This document shows positions 14,580 to 21,958 of a stretch of 33,626 bases of DNA, piece by piece (the stretch's first letter is position 1; each line of letters begins with the position of its first letter). The position numbers were made by a program, and so were the translations under genes. The notes below the pieces were generated by a model that was not told where the DNA came from, made no database searches, and was given only the letters and a program-made list of their open reading frames with translations. The DNA is from an uncultured Amaricoccus sp. (GTDB taxonomy: Bacteria; Pseudomonadota; Alphaproteobacteria; Rhodobacterales; Rhodobacteraceae). The stretch covers positions 1-33,626 of the forward strand of contig NZ_CALAGI010000071.1 of the NCBI RefSeq assembly GCF_937891315.1, given 5' to 3'.

Positions 14580-15311
14580 ATGGCCCGGATAAAGGCATAT
14601 GCCAGCATGGATATGATCGGTGGGCGGAGGTATATCGCGGATATCGTCTACGCGGATGAAGACGTATTACAGCTTTCAGACGGGCGTAGGGATTCATTCT
14701 ATTTCGGTGATTTTCGGTACCCGAATGGCGAGTGGAAAGGCACAATAGAGAAGATCCAAGGCTACTATGACGGCGAACTGGTCTCCCACATCAGTGGCCT
14801 GCACCTGAGCACTCGATATGCGACAGTTGGAACAACCGCCGAGTCGGCCTATCGCAGTGCGCTTGATGGAGGCGATACCTTCATCGGCTCAGACTTCCGT
14901 GACCGCCTCGTCGGCTACGCGGGCGACGACAAGATGGTTGGGCGCGGCGGGAAAGACGAATTGCGCGGCCTCACGGGGGCGGACAGTCTCGACGGCGGGC
15001 GTGACGCGGACCGGCTCAGCGGCGGCGCGGGCCGCGACTTCATTCGGGGCGGTCACGGCGATGACAAACTCTGGGGCGGGGCGGACCGGGATATCTTCGT
15101 GTTCGACAACTCGGACGGGGCCGATCAGATCGCGGACTTCATCGACGGCGAGGACAAGATCCAGATCGAATCCGGGGCCAGCCGCTTCGGGCAGTTGGAC
15201 ATCGAGCAGCTTGGTCGGCATGTGGAGATCGCGTTCGACGATACCGTCATCATGGTACGAAACGCCGACGCGGACGATTTCTCCGCCCGCGATTTCCTAT
15301 TCGACATCTAG
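14580..15311 (+). CDS. RTX-type calcium-binding protein
   Basis: A 243-residue protein. Residues 1-95 match nothing I recognise. Residues about 103-174 hold eight glycine/aspartate-rich nonapeptides (examples: GYAGDDKMV, GGAGRDFIR, GGHGDDKLW), which fold as a calcium beta-roll. The end, DIFVFDNSDGADQIADFIDGEDKIQI followed by an acidic C-terminus, is the usual tail of proteins exported by type I secretion. No signal peptide, enzyme domain or secretion genes are visible. The 5' third has visibly less GC-rich codons than its neighbours, which hints at transfer. It lies head-on within the flagellar operon, and its TAG shares the bases CTAG with the fliQ stop. Confidence 0.85.
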   Translation: MARIKAYASMDMIGGRRYIADIVYADEDVLQLSDGRRDSFYFGDFRYPNGEWKGTIEKIQGYYDGELVSHISGLHLSTRYATVGTTAESAYRSALDGGDTFIGSDFRDRLVGYAGDDKMVGRGGKDELRGLTGADSLDGGRDADRLSGGAGRDFIRGGHGDDKLWGGADRDIFVFDNSDGADQIADFIDGEDKIQIESGASRFGQLDIEQLGRHVEIAFDDTVIMVRNADADDFSARDFLFDI

Positions 15312-15574
15312 CGCCCGATGATCAGCGGGATGATTTCGCCCTGGTAAAACACGACCAGCGTGTGGCCGGAGAAACTCATCGTCGCCCAGAAGACGACGAG
15401 GATCGCGGCGAGCTTCGGCACGAAGGTCAGGGTCATTTCCTGGACCGAGGTCAGCGCCTGGACGAGGCCGATGGCAAGCCCGACCACCAGCGCCACGGCG
15501 AGGATCGGCGTCGAGATGATCAACGCGGTCCAGAGCGCCTGGCGCAGGATGTCGAGGAGCGCGGCCTCGGTCAT
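15308..15574 (-). CDS. fliQ: Flagellar export apparatus protein FliQ
   Basis: An 88-residue membrane protein of the type III export gate, present in four copies with FliP and FliR. Two helices (ALIISTPILAVALVVGLAIGLVQAL split here, about residues 16-40, and KLAAILVVFWATMSF, about 54-68) flank TSVQEMTLTFVPK, a well-kept family motif. fliP, fliR, flhA and flhB are not in the window. The stop codon overlaps the convergent RTX stop in the palindrome CTAG. It starts 25 bases after fliE. Confidence 0.94.
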   Translation of the reverse strand: MTEAALLDILRQALWTALIISTPILAVALVVGLAIGLVQALTSVQEMTLTFVPKLAAILVVFWATMSFSGHTLVVFYQGEIIPLIIGR

Positions 15575-15599
15575 GGGAAGGCGCCTCGCGGCGGGCCCG

Positions 15600-15893
15600 T
15601 CAGACCGGCATGCGCAGGATTTCCTGATAGGCCTCGACCACCTTGTCGCGGACGGCGACGGCGGTCTGCACCGCCATTTCGGTGGCGGCCAGCGCCTCGA
15701 CCACGGCCTGCGGATCGGCGCGGCCGACGAGGCCGGACTGCACCGTCGCCTCGCTGGAGCGCAGGGTTTCCATGAAGTCGCGGGTCGCGGTCGCGAAGGC
15801 GGCGCCTGCGGTCCCGGTGCTCTCGGGGGCGGGTTTCGCGACGGTCTGGACCTGGGAATAGAGCTGGGTCGCGAGAGTGGAGCGGATATCCAT
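15600..15893 (-). CDS. fliE: Flagellar hook-basal body complex protein FliE
   Basis: A 97-residue protein that joins the MS ring to the rod and is an early export substrate. The C-terminal part AVVEALAATEMAVQTAVAVRDKVVEAYQEILRMPV has the family pattern (VRDKVVEAYQEIxxMxV). Length is normal. It lies between flgC and fliQ in the usual alphaproteobacterial order. Confidence 0.94.
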   Translation of the reverse strand: MDIRSTLATQLYSQVQTVAKPAPESTGTAGAAFATATRDFMETLRSSEATVQSGLVGRADPQAVVEALAATEMAVQTAVAVRDKVVEAYQEILRMPV

Positions 15894-15921
15894 CGGTCAG
15901 GCGCCTTTCTGGCGGGTGGAG

Positions 15922-16314
15922 TTACTTGCGCAGCAGGCCGAGGAGCGAGCTCGCCATCTGGCGGGCCTGGTCGAACATGCGCAGGTTGGCCTCGTAGGAG
16001 CGGTTCGCCTCGCGGGCGTCGGCGATCTCGATGACGAGATCGACGTTGGAGCTGGTGTAGTAGCCCTCGTCGTTGGCGAGCGGGTTGGTGGGGTCATAGA
16101 TCTGGGTCAGATCGCTCTGATCGAGCATCACCGGGCTCGTCGTCACCGTCACCGGCTCGCCCGGCCGGGCATAGGCCTCCTCGAACGAGACGGTCTTCCG
16201 GCGGTATCCGGGGGTGTCGGCGTTGGCGATGTTCTCGGAGCCGAGCCGCACGCGCGCGGCCTGGGCGCGCATGCCGCTGGCCGAGGCCGCCATCGTCTTC
16301 ATCATCTCGTTCAT
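15922..16314 (-). CDS. flgC: Flagellar proximal rod protein FlgC
   Basis: A 130-residue rod subunit. It has MRAQAARVRLGSENIANADTPGYRRK at the N-terminus and DVVIEIADAREANRSYEANLRMF-like sequence (here VDLVIEIADAREANRSYEAN) at the C-terminus, both family hallmarks. It follows flgB by 12 bases and precedes fliE by 28. Length is normal. Confidence 0.95.
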   Translation of the reverse strand: MNEMMKTMAASASGMRAQAARVRLGSENIANADTPGYRRKTVSFEEAYARPGEPVTVTTSPVMLDQSDLTQIYDPTNPLANDEGYYTSSNVDLVIEIADAREANRSYEANLRMFDQARQMASSLLGLLRK

Positions 16315-16326
16315 CGGCGGTCTCCG

Positions 16327-16713
16327 TTACTTGCCGAGCGAGGCGCGCAGGATGTTGAGTGACTTTTCATAGACGCCCATCGCCAGTTCGTGGCTCTGGC
16401 GGATATCGGCGGCCCGGGTCATCTGGTCCTCCAGCGAAACGGAGTTGCCGTTCGGGCTTTCGGCGCCGAGCACGGTCGAGTCGTGCACGCCGAAACCGTG
16501 CGGCGAGCCGAAGGCGACGTGCTGCGGCCGCGTCGTCTTCGCGGTGAAGGGCGCCATCCGGTCTTCCAGCGTGGCGGCGAAATCATCGACGTCGCGCGCG
16601 TGGTAGCCGGGGGTGTCGGCATTGGCGATATTCTCGGAAATGATCGTCTGGCGCGTCGAGGCATGCGAGGCGAGCTGGCTCGCCAGCCGCAGCACATTGA
16701 GGTTCAGATCCAT
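16327..16713 (-). CDS. flgB: Flagellar proximal rod protein FlgB
   Basis: A 128-residue rod subunit, first gene of flgB-flgC-fliE-fliQ. The motif ISENIANADTPGYHARDVDDF and the C-terminal helix SHELAMGVYEKSLNILRASLGK are typical. The frame runs open far upstream into fliI territory. The ATG at 16713 gives the family start MDLNLNVLRLASQLASHAS. It is divergent from fliI across 90 bases. Confidence 0.94.
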   Translation of the reverse strand: MDLNLNVLRLASQLASHASTRQTIISENIANADTPGYHARDVDDFAATLEDRMAPFTAKTTRPQHVAFGSPHGFGVHDSTVLGAESPNGNSVSLEDQMTRAADIRQSHELAMGVYEKSLNILRASLGK

Positions 16714-16754
16714 GGCGCGGTTTCTCCGGCGGGCTCCTTCGAAACGGGGATTTA

Positions 16755-16777
16755 ACGCTTGATGGTTGACAAAGCGT
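16755..16777. promoter_or_regulatory. Inverted repeat in the flgB/fliI divergent promoter region
   Basis: ACGCTT at 16755-16760 and AAGCGT at 16772-16777 form a perfect 6-base inverted repeat around an 11-base spacer, which contains TTGAC. It is centred between the two divergent flagellar genes. A shared regulator site is plausible but unproven. Confidence 0.35.
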
Positions 16778-16803
16778 AAGCAGCGCCCGCCACGGAGCCC
16801 CGG

Positions 16804-18120
16804 ATGTTGACAGACTTTGCCGCCCTTCAAGCCGAATTCTCGCGGTTCTCGAACCACCGGCGCGTGGGGCGGGTGGCGGCGGTGGGCACGGCGGCGCTGG
16901 AAATCGCCGGACTGACGCATCAGGCGCGGATCGGCGATCAGGTTGCGATCGCCATGGGTTCGGGGGCGCCGCTCGGCGGCGAGATCGTCGCGATCTCGGC
17001 CGATCACGCGCGCGCCATGACCTATCAGTCCTGCGATGGCGCCGCGGTCGGCGATACCGTGACCTTGCTCGGCCCCGCCGGCGTGCATCCGGCGGAGAGC
17101 TGGGTCGGGCGCATCGTCGATGCCTTCGGCCAGTCGCTCGACGGCGGGCCACTGGCGCCGGGCGCGGCGAGCGCCAGCCTGCGGCGCGTTCCGCCGGCAC
17201 CCGCCACGCGCAAGGGCCTCGGCGCGCGGCTCGCCACCGGACTTTCGGTTTTCGACACCATCCTGCCGCTGGCACGCGGCCAGCGCATCGGCGTGTTCGC
17301 CGGTTCAGGTGTCGGGAAATCGACGCTGCTGGCCGATCTCGCGCGCGGGATCGAGGCGGACGTGGTGGTGCTCGGCCTCATAGGTGAGCGGGGGCGCGAG
17401 CTGCGCGACTTCGTCGACAATGTGCTCGGGCCGGTCGGGATGGCGCGCTCGGTGGTCGTCGCCGCCACTTCCGATCAGGCGCCGCTGATCAAGCGTCGCG
17501 CGGCCTGGATGGCGATGGCGGTGGCGGAGGTGTTTCGCGATCAGGGGCGGCATGTGCTGCTGCTCATCGACTCGCTGACCCGCTTCGCCGAGGCGCATCG
17601 CGAGATCGCGCTGACCGCCGGCGAGGCGCCGAGCCTTCGCGGCTTCCCGCCCTCGACGGCGAACCTGATCGCCAGCCTCTGCGAGCGCGCGGGCCCCGGG
17701 CCGTTCGGCAAGGGCGACATCACCGGCGTCTTCAGCGTGCTGGTCGCGGGCTCGGACATGGACGAGCCGATCGCGGACATCAGCCGCGGCGTGCTCGACG
17801 GCCATGTGGTGCTCGACAGGGCGATCGCCGAGCGCGGGCGGTTCCCGGCGATCGACGTGCGCCGTTCGGTGTCGCGCAGCCTGCCGCGGATCGCCACCGA
17901 GACCGAAAACGCGCAGCTTGCGCGAATGCGCCGGGTGCTGACCGCCTACGAGAACGCCGCGCTGATGATCCAGACCGGCCTTTACGCGCCGGGCAGCGAT
18001 CCGGCGATCGACGAGGCGATCAAGCTCTGGCCGGCGCTCGACGCCTTCTTTACCACCACCGCGCCGGAGGGCGTGGCCGACAGTTTCGCCCGACTGGGGG
18101 CGCTTCTCTCCAGCGCGTGA
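16804..18120 (+). CDS. fliI: Flagellum-specific ATPase FliI
   Basis: A 438-residue ATPase that energises the flagellar type III export apparatus. The Walker A loop is AGSGVGKS (residues 166-173), and the Walker B stretch is VLLLIDSLTRFAEAHREIAL. GLIGERGRELRDFVD is the FliI/F1-beta family motif, and GFPPSTANLIASLCERAG follows it. The start MLTDFAALQAEF is short, as usual in this group. It is the only plus-strand flagellar gene here and ends 3 bases before the convergent DUF1217 gene. The partners fliH and fliJ are not seen. Confidence 0.95.
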   Translation: MLTDFAALQAEFSRFSNHRRVGRVAAVGTAALEIAGLTHQARIGDQVAIAMGSGAPLGGEIVAISADHARAMTYQSCDGAAVGDTVTLLGPAGVHPAESWVGRIVDAFGQSLDGGPLAPGAASASLRRVPPAPATRKGLGARLATGLSVFDTILPLARGQRIGVFAGSGVGKSTLLADLARGIEADVVVLGLIGERGRELRDFVDNVLGPVGMARSVVVAATSDQAPLIKRRAAWMAMAVAEVFRDQGRHVLLLIDSLTRFAEAHREIALTAGEAPSLRGFPPSTANLIASLCERAGPGPFGKGDITGVFSVLVAGSDMDEPIADISRGVLDGHVVLDRAIAERGRFPAIDVRRSVSRSLPRIATETENAQLARMRRVLTAYENAALMIQTGLYAPGSDPAIDEAIKLWPALDAFFTTTAPEGVADSFARLGALLSSA

Positions 18121-18123
18121 GGA

Positions 18124-18960
18124 TCAGCGTCGCGAGAGAAGCAGGTTGAAGAGACCGCTCGATCCGTTGTCGCCCCTGCTCTGGAGCAGGGTAAGCGCGG
18201 GAGAACGGACGGCGGAAGTGGTGGGGCCTTCCTCGATCTGGGCGCGCGCGAGGAAGCGGTCGATCATCTTCGACACCTTGGCCGCGTCCGTGAAGACCGA
18301 GAGGTCGGACGAGCCGAACAAGGCGCTGCATTTCTCGCGCAGGATCTCGCGCTGGCGATCGACGTTGAGCTTGCCGAAACTGTCGGACGGCAGGCCGAAA
18401 GCCTTCTCGACCACCGGGCTCAGCGACCGCGAACCGATGACCGAGTACCAGCTCGCATTCTCCTTGGTGGCGAGATCCCCGATCTCGCGCTTGAAATTGA
18501 GGGCGAGGCGCATGTTCTCGTTGCTCTCGCCCACGGCCGCCTCGAAGGCGCGGGTCTTGTAGGCATCGGTGATGGTCTTGGCGAAACCCGCGACCGCCGT
18601 CTGCGATCCGCCCGCGTCGCCGAAGCCGAAGGCGGCGGCCAGCTTCTTGTAGGCGGGCTCGGTCAATTTGACCGCGAGCGCGGTTCCTTCGGTCGAGCCT
18701 TCATCGAGAACCTTGCGGATGAAGGCCTTCTTGTCGATCTCGCCCGCGAGGCCGAAGGCGCCGAGCGCGACCTTCAGCAGGCGCCGGTCAGCGACGAGTT
18801 CCGCCGCCGAGGTGACCTTGCCGATGTTCTTCGTGAAATATTCGGTCTCGCGCGTCAGCGCGGCGCCTTTTTCGAAGGACGCCTTCTGCGAGGCCTCGGT
18901 GCGTTCCAGAAACCGCCAGCCCGCGATGCCCGCCATCGGTATCGTTGGTTGAAAGCTCAT
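18124..18960 (-). CDS. DUF1217 flagellar-cluster protein
   Basis: A 278-residue helical protein of unknown function. It begins MSFQPTIPMAGIAGWRFLERT and carries internal stretches such as EYFTKNIGKVTSAAELVADRRLL and AAFGFGDAG, which place it in the DUF1217 family. Such genes recur in flagellar clusters of Rhodobacterales, often near flaF and flbT, so a flagellar role is likely. No enzyme motif or signal peptide is visible. It follows flbT by 22 bases. Confidence 0.85.
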   Translation of the reverse strand: MSFQPTIPMAGIAGWRFLERTEASQKASFEKGAALTRETEYFTKNIGKVTSAAELVADRRLLKVALGAFGLAGEIDKKAFIRKVLDEGSTEGTALAVKLTEPAYKKLAAAFGFGDAGGSQTAVAGFAKTITDAYKTRAFEAAVGESNENMRLALNFKREIGDLATKENASWYSVIGSRSLSPVVEKAFGLPSDSFGKLNVDRQREILREKCSALFGSSDLSVFTDAAKVSKMIDRFLARAQIEEGPTTSAVRSPALTLLQSRGDNGSSGLFNLLLSRR

Positions 18961-18982
18961 GACCCGCTCCCCGTCTCGCTGT

Positions 18983-19390
18983 TCAGCCGGCCGGACGGAC
19001 GCCGAGCAGCCGCGCCTCGCGCGGCAGCAGGTTCCGCAGGCTGCGCATCGCCTGATAGAAGCGACCCTCGACGACCGCGTCGGTCGCGGCGCCGAGATGG
19101 GTCCGGCTGTCGGGATCCTGGAAAACCTGGCTCAGTTGCTCGATGCCGCGCAGCAGCTGGCGCCGCGCCTCCTCGGGATCGGCCTCGCCGGCCAGCACCA
19201 GCTGGGCGATGTAGCAGACCCGGCGGACCGGCGTCTTGGCCTCGTCGGGATGGATCGCGTCGCGCAGGCGCAGCACGTTCGCATCCGGCGTGATCACGTT
19301 CAGCCGCGCGCGCCGGTCGCCGTTCTCCATCACGACCCCGTTGATCATGATCCGTTCGCGCGGGCCGAGCTTGAGCACGAGGCCGCTCAT
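18983..19390 (-). CDS. flbT: Flagellin mRNA regulator FlbT
   Basis: A 135-residue regulator. In Caulobacter, FlbT binds the 5' leader of flagellin mRNA and limits its translation until hooks are complete. LVLKLGPRERIMINGVVMENGDRRARLNV and the following DAIHPDEAKTPVRRVCYIAQLVLAGE are family hallmarks. It overlaps flaF by 4 bases and sits two genes from flagellin, whose leader holds two hairpins. No RNA-binding motif can be named from sequence alone. Confidence 0.92.
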   Translation of the reverse strand: MSGLVLKLGPRERIMINGVVMENGDRRARLNVITPDANVLRLRDAIHPDEAKTPVRRVCYIAQLVLAGEADPEEARRQLLRGIEQLSQVFQDPDSRTHLGAATDAVVEGRFYQAMRSLRNLLPREARLLGVRPAG

Positions 19391-19767
19391 GCGCGGGCCT
19401 CCACTTCGCCGCGCAGGCCGCGCATGATCGAGGTGTTGATGTCGATCAGCGGCTCGATCGAAGCCTTGCCCGAGAGCACGCGCATGCTGTGCCTGCGCAC
19501 GAATTCGGCGAGGCCGATCAGCTGGGCGCGCAAGGCGATGGGCAGGGCGTTGTCGTCGCTCATCAGATCCTCCGACAGCGCGCCCCAGAGGCGCTGGTTG
19601 TCGGTGACGGCGGCCGCGAGGGCGGGAAAGACGGTCTTGTCGGTTTCGTCGATGCCGCGCAGCCGGTGGGTGACCTTCGCGAAGATCGCGTATTCCGAGC
19701 CGCGTCCGGTGCGGATCGGGACCGCGGCGGCGGCGTAGGCGGAGCTGGCCTGGGGAGTCATGCTCAT
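19387..19767 (-). CDS. flaF: Flagellin assembly regulator FlaF
   Basis: A 126-residue protein required for flagellin synthesis or secretion in alphaproteobacteria, acting opposite to FlbT. ATG 19767 gives MSMTPQASSAYAAAA, with AAAGGG upstream. The stretch RGSEYAIFAKVTHRL and the C-terminal DINTSIMRGLRGEVEA fit the family. It is coupled to flbT through a 4-base overlap. Confidence 0.92.
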   Translation of the reverse strand: MSMTPQASSAYAAAAVPIRTGRGSEYAIFAKVTHRLRGIDETDKTVFPALAAAVTDNQRLWGALSEDLMSDDNALPIALRAQLIGLAEFVRRHSMRVLSGKASIEPLIDINTSIMRGLRGEVEARA

Positions 19768-19839
19768 CTGGAAACCCTTTGGGGACCGCGCGAGGTTCTG
19801 TGCCAAGCCGGAAGGTTATGCGGATGGACGGGAAGGCAC

Positions 19840-19861
19840 GGGGCGGGCCGAAGCCCGCCCC
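19840..19861 (-). terminator. Hairpin after the flagellin gene
   Basis: On the minus strand a perfect 9-base stem, GGGGCGGGC with GCCCGCCCC, closes a TTCG tetraloop, which is a very stable cUUCGg type. It starts 12 bases after the flagellin stop. No T-run follows, so it may stabilise the abundant flagellin mRNA and only partly stop transcription before flaF. Confidence 0.6.
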
Positions 19862-19873
19862 GCTCAGGTCTTC

Positions 19874-20680
19874 TTACTGGAACAGGGACAGAACGTTCTG
19901 CGGCGCCTGGTTGGCGATCGACAGGGCCTGGATGCCCAGCTGCTGCTGCGTCTGCAGAGCGGTCAGGCGGGCCGAGGCTTCTTCCATGTCCGCGTCGACC
20001 ATCGCGCTGACGCCAGCCTTCAGCGAGTCGGCCTGCTTGGACAGGAAGTCGTTCTGCGCTTCGATCCGCGTCTGCGCGGCGCCGAAAGCGGCGGCGGCGG
20101 TGTTGGCGGTGTCGATGAGCGTGTCGATCGCGTCCGGGTCCGAGGTCGCGCTCACGGTGATCGCCGCGCCGAGGGTCTCGAGGTTCGCCGCCGCCACCGA
20201 GAAGGTGCCGACGGTGAGCGTGCCGGCCGCGCTGCGGTTGATCGAGACGGTGACGGTCTGGGCGCTGGCCGCGGACGACACCATGTTGATGCCGTTGTAC
20301 TGCGCGTTCTGAGCGATCGAGGTGATCGTGTCGGTCAGCGCGGTGACATCGGCCTGCAGCTTGGTGAGGTCGGCGCCCGGGCTGTTCGCCTGGACGATCT
20401 TGGTCTGGATCTCCTTCAGCTTGTCGGCGATCTGCTCCGACGCGGTACGGGCGGTGCCGACGAGCGCGGAAGCCGAGGTCAGCGATTCGCCGAGGGTCTT
20501 GTAGCTCGAGATGTCCGAGTTCATCGTCGAGGCGATGGACCAGGTCGAGGAATTGTCCTTGGCGGTCGCGACTTTCAGGCCGGTCGAGACTTCGTTCTGC
20601 ACCTTTTCGAGGTTCTTGTTCACGCCCTTGAGGGTCTGGAGCGCGACCATCGAGCCGGTGTTGGTAAGAATGCTGGACAT
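19874..20680 (-). CDS. fliC: Flagellin
   Basis: A 268-residue filament subunit. The N-terminal D0/D1 region (SILTNTGSMVALQTLKGVNKNLEKVQNEVSTGLKV, shown here by its ends) and the C-terminal helix LTALQTQQQLGIQALSIANQAPQNVLSLFQ are conserved. The middle is short, so the variable outer domains are mostly absent, as in many alphaproteobacterial flagellins. The ATG at 20680 has AAGGAAT upstream. The long frame beyond it is not coding. It is the only flagellin in the window. The role is certain; the gene symbol is by analogy. Confidence 0.95.
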   Translation of the reverse strand: MSSILTNTGSMVALQTLKGVNKNLEKVQNEVSTGLKVATAKDNSSTWSIASTMNSDISSYKTLGESLTSASALVGTARTASEQIADKLKEIQTKIVQANSPGADLTKLQADVTALTDTITSIAQNAQYNGINMVSSAASAQTVTVSINRSAAGTLTVGTFSVAAANLETLGAAITVSATSDPDAIDTLIDTANTAAAAFGAAQTRIEAQNDFLSKQADSLKAGVSAMVDADMEEASARLTALQTQQQLGIQALSIANQAPQNVLSLFQ

Positions 20681-20702
20681 TGACGTATTCCTTCGTGGCG
20701 CG

Positions 20703-20752
20703 CGATGCTTTCGACATCGCTGGTTCATGGATGGTCCGGCGCATGCCGGACC
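20703..20752 (-). promoter_or_regulatory. Two hairpins in the flagellin leader
   Basis: GGTCCGGC (20733-20740) and GCCGGACC (20745-20752) form a perfect 8-base stem with a 4-base loop. CGATG (20703-20707) and CATCG (20715-20719) form a second, smaller stem. Both lie 23-72 bases upstream of the flagellin ATG, where FlbT-type translational control would act. Confidence 0.45.
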
Positions 20753-20846
20753 GATGAGACGCCCTTCTGAGTGTTGCGGCCCGGACCGATTTCCGATCCC
20801 GCCGCGCCGGCCGTTCAACCGCGTGACGGCACATTCCCCGATCAAC

Positions 20847-20885
20847 GCTAAGCAAGTGCTAACGCGCGGAATTAACATGCTTAAT
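20847..20885. promoter_or_regulatory. Direct and inverted repeats in the flagellin promoter region
   Basis: GCTAA occurs at 20847-20851 and 20858-20862, 11 bases apart. ATTAA-CATGC-TTAAT at 20871-20885 is a perfect 5-base inverted repeat. The patch is AT-rich and lies about 170-205 bases before the flagellin start. TTAA half sites recall CtrA sites, but the spacing is 5, not the usual 7. Confidence 0.35.
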
Positions 20886-20962
20886 ATTCGGTGAAGTTGC
20901 TTTCGGCCGGCCCGGACCGTACGCTGCGCGGCTGTGGACCACGGTCCGGGAGGATGGCGCAA

Positions 20963-21496
20963 ATGCGAGGGACGGGGCTTCGGCGCCTGGCCGGACCGAT
21001 CGCCGCCGCGCTGATGGCGACAGCGGCGGCGGCCGACCCGCCACTGGCGCCACCGCCCGCGCCGGTGCCGGTCGTGTTCGGTGACTGGCGGCTGACCTGC
21101 GCCGCCGACTGCCGGATCGAGACCGAACTGCGCGCCGCTCCGCCGCGCGCCGGCGCGCTCCTGCGCCTGACGGTCGCGGCGGCGGACAAAGGCGCGCTGG
21201 TCATTCGGACGCCGCTGCCGCTCTATCTTCCGGACGGTCTCCAGTTCGCGCCGCGCGACACCGAGCCGACGGCCGGACCTTGGATGACCTGCGGCGCCAC
21301 GGCCTGCGAGGCGCGGCTGGCGCTCGACCCCGATCTTCTCGCCGCGCTGCGCAAGCAGCCGGCGGCCAATCTGGAACTGACGCTGCTCGACGGATCGCAT
21401 GCGCGGTTGCCCGTGTCGCTCCTCGGCTTCACGGCGGCCTATCGCGCACTCGAAGTCGCGTCGTCGGACGGTTCACGCATCAGGTCTCACCCCTGA
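20963..21496 (+). CDS. IalB-family periplasmic protein
   Basis: A 177-residue exported protein. A signal peptide (RLAGPIAAALMATAAAADP) leads into a domain with FGDWRLTCAADC, WMTCGATACEARLALDPDLLAALR and LPVSLLGFTAAYRAL, typical of the invasion-associated locus B family. The family is widespread in alphaproteobacteria, and its biochemical role is unknown; the name from Bartonella need not imply invasion. Start choice: GGGAGG at 20948-20953 lies 9 bases before the ATG at 20963, whereas the ATG at 20954 directly abuts it. The gene ends 17 bases inside the convergent mur gene. Confidence 0.85.
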   Translation: MRGTGLRRLAGPIAAALMATAAAADPPLAPPPAPVPVVFGDWRLTCAADCRIETELRAAPPRAGALLRLTVAAADKGALVIRTPLPLYLPDGLQFAPRDTEPTAGPWMTCGATACEARLALDPDLLAALRKQPAANLELTLLDGSHARLPVSLLGFTAAYRALEVASSDGSRIRSHP

Positions 21497-21914
21497 GCTT
21501 GCGCCCGTAGATCTCCAGCCGGTGATGCACGATCCGGTAGCCGAGCCGCGCGGCGACCTCCTCCTGCAACGCCTCGATCAGCGGGTCGGCGAATTCGATC
21601 ACCTCGCCGGTCTCGATGTCGATCAGGTGGTCGTGGTGCCGCCCCTCCTCCGCCTGCTCGAACCGGGCCGGACCGCCGGAGAAGGCATGCCGCTGGATCG
21701 CGCCGCTCTCCTCCAGCGCCTTCATCGTGCGGTAGACGGTAGCAAGCGAGATGCGGCTGTCCATCGCCACCGCCCGCTCGAAGATCTGCGTCGCGTCGGG
21801 ATGGCCATGCATATCATGCAGAATCTCGAGGATGACGCGGCGCGGCTTCGTTATGCGCAGACCGGCGTCGCGCAGCATCACCTCATAGTCCGCCTGCTTC
21901 GCACCGGAGCCCAT
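21480..21914 (-). CDS. mur: Fur-family regulator, probable manganese regulator Mur
   Basis: A 144-residue Fur-type repressor. The N-terminal winged helix holds LRDAGLRITKPRRVILEIL and RISLATVYRTMKALEESG. The metal region has EEGRHHDHLIDIETGEVIEF. It has no cysteine, so the structural zinc CxxC sites of Fur/Zur are absent. Together with divergence from sitABCD, this favours Mur, which senses Mn in alphaproteobacteria. The other choices are Fur or Zur. The frame is open far upstream, but the ATG at 21914 gives the family length. The operator at 21959-21979 lies between the two start codons. Confidence 0.88.
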   Translation of the reverse strand: MGSGAKQADYEVMLRDAGLRITKPRRVILEILHDMHGHPDATQIFERAVAMDSRISLATVYRTMKALEESGAIQRHAFSGGPARFEQAEEGRHHDHLIDIETGEVIEFADPLIEALQEEVAARLGYRIVHHRLEIYGRKLRGET

Positions 21915-21958
21915 CGCGCGAGAATACCGGCCGGTCCCGCGATTGCAAAGCGCATTTT

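Noticed and set aside
14878..15101. The RTX nonapeptide DNA as a CRISPR-like or satellite repeat
   Set aside because: The periodicity is 27 bases, in frame, and encodes GGxGxDxUx repeats. It is protein-coding periodicity, not a DNA repeat array.
20841..20893. A CtrA or sigma-54 site before flagellin
   Set aside because: The TTAA half sites are 5 apart instead of 7, and no GG-N10-GC pair fits sigma-54. I kept only the repeats themselves.
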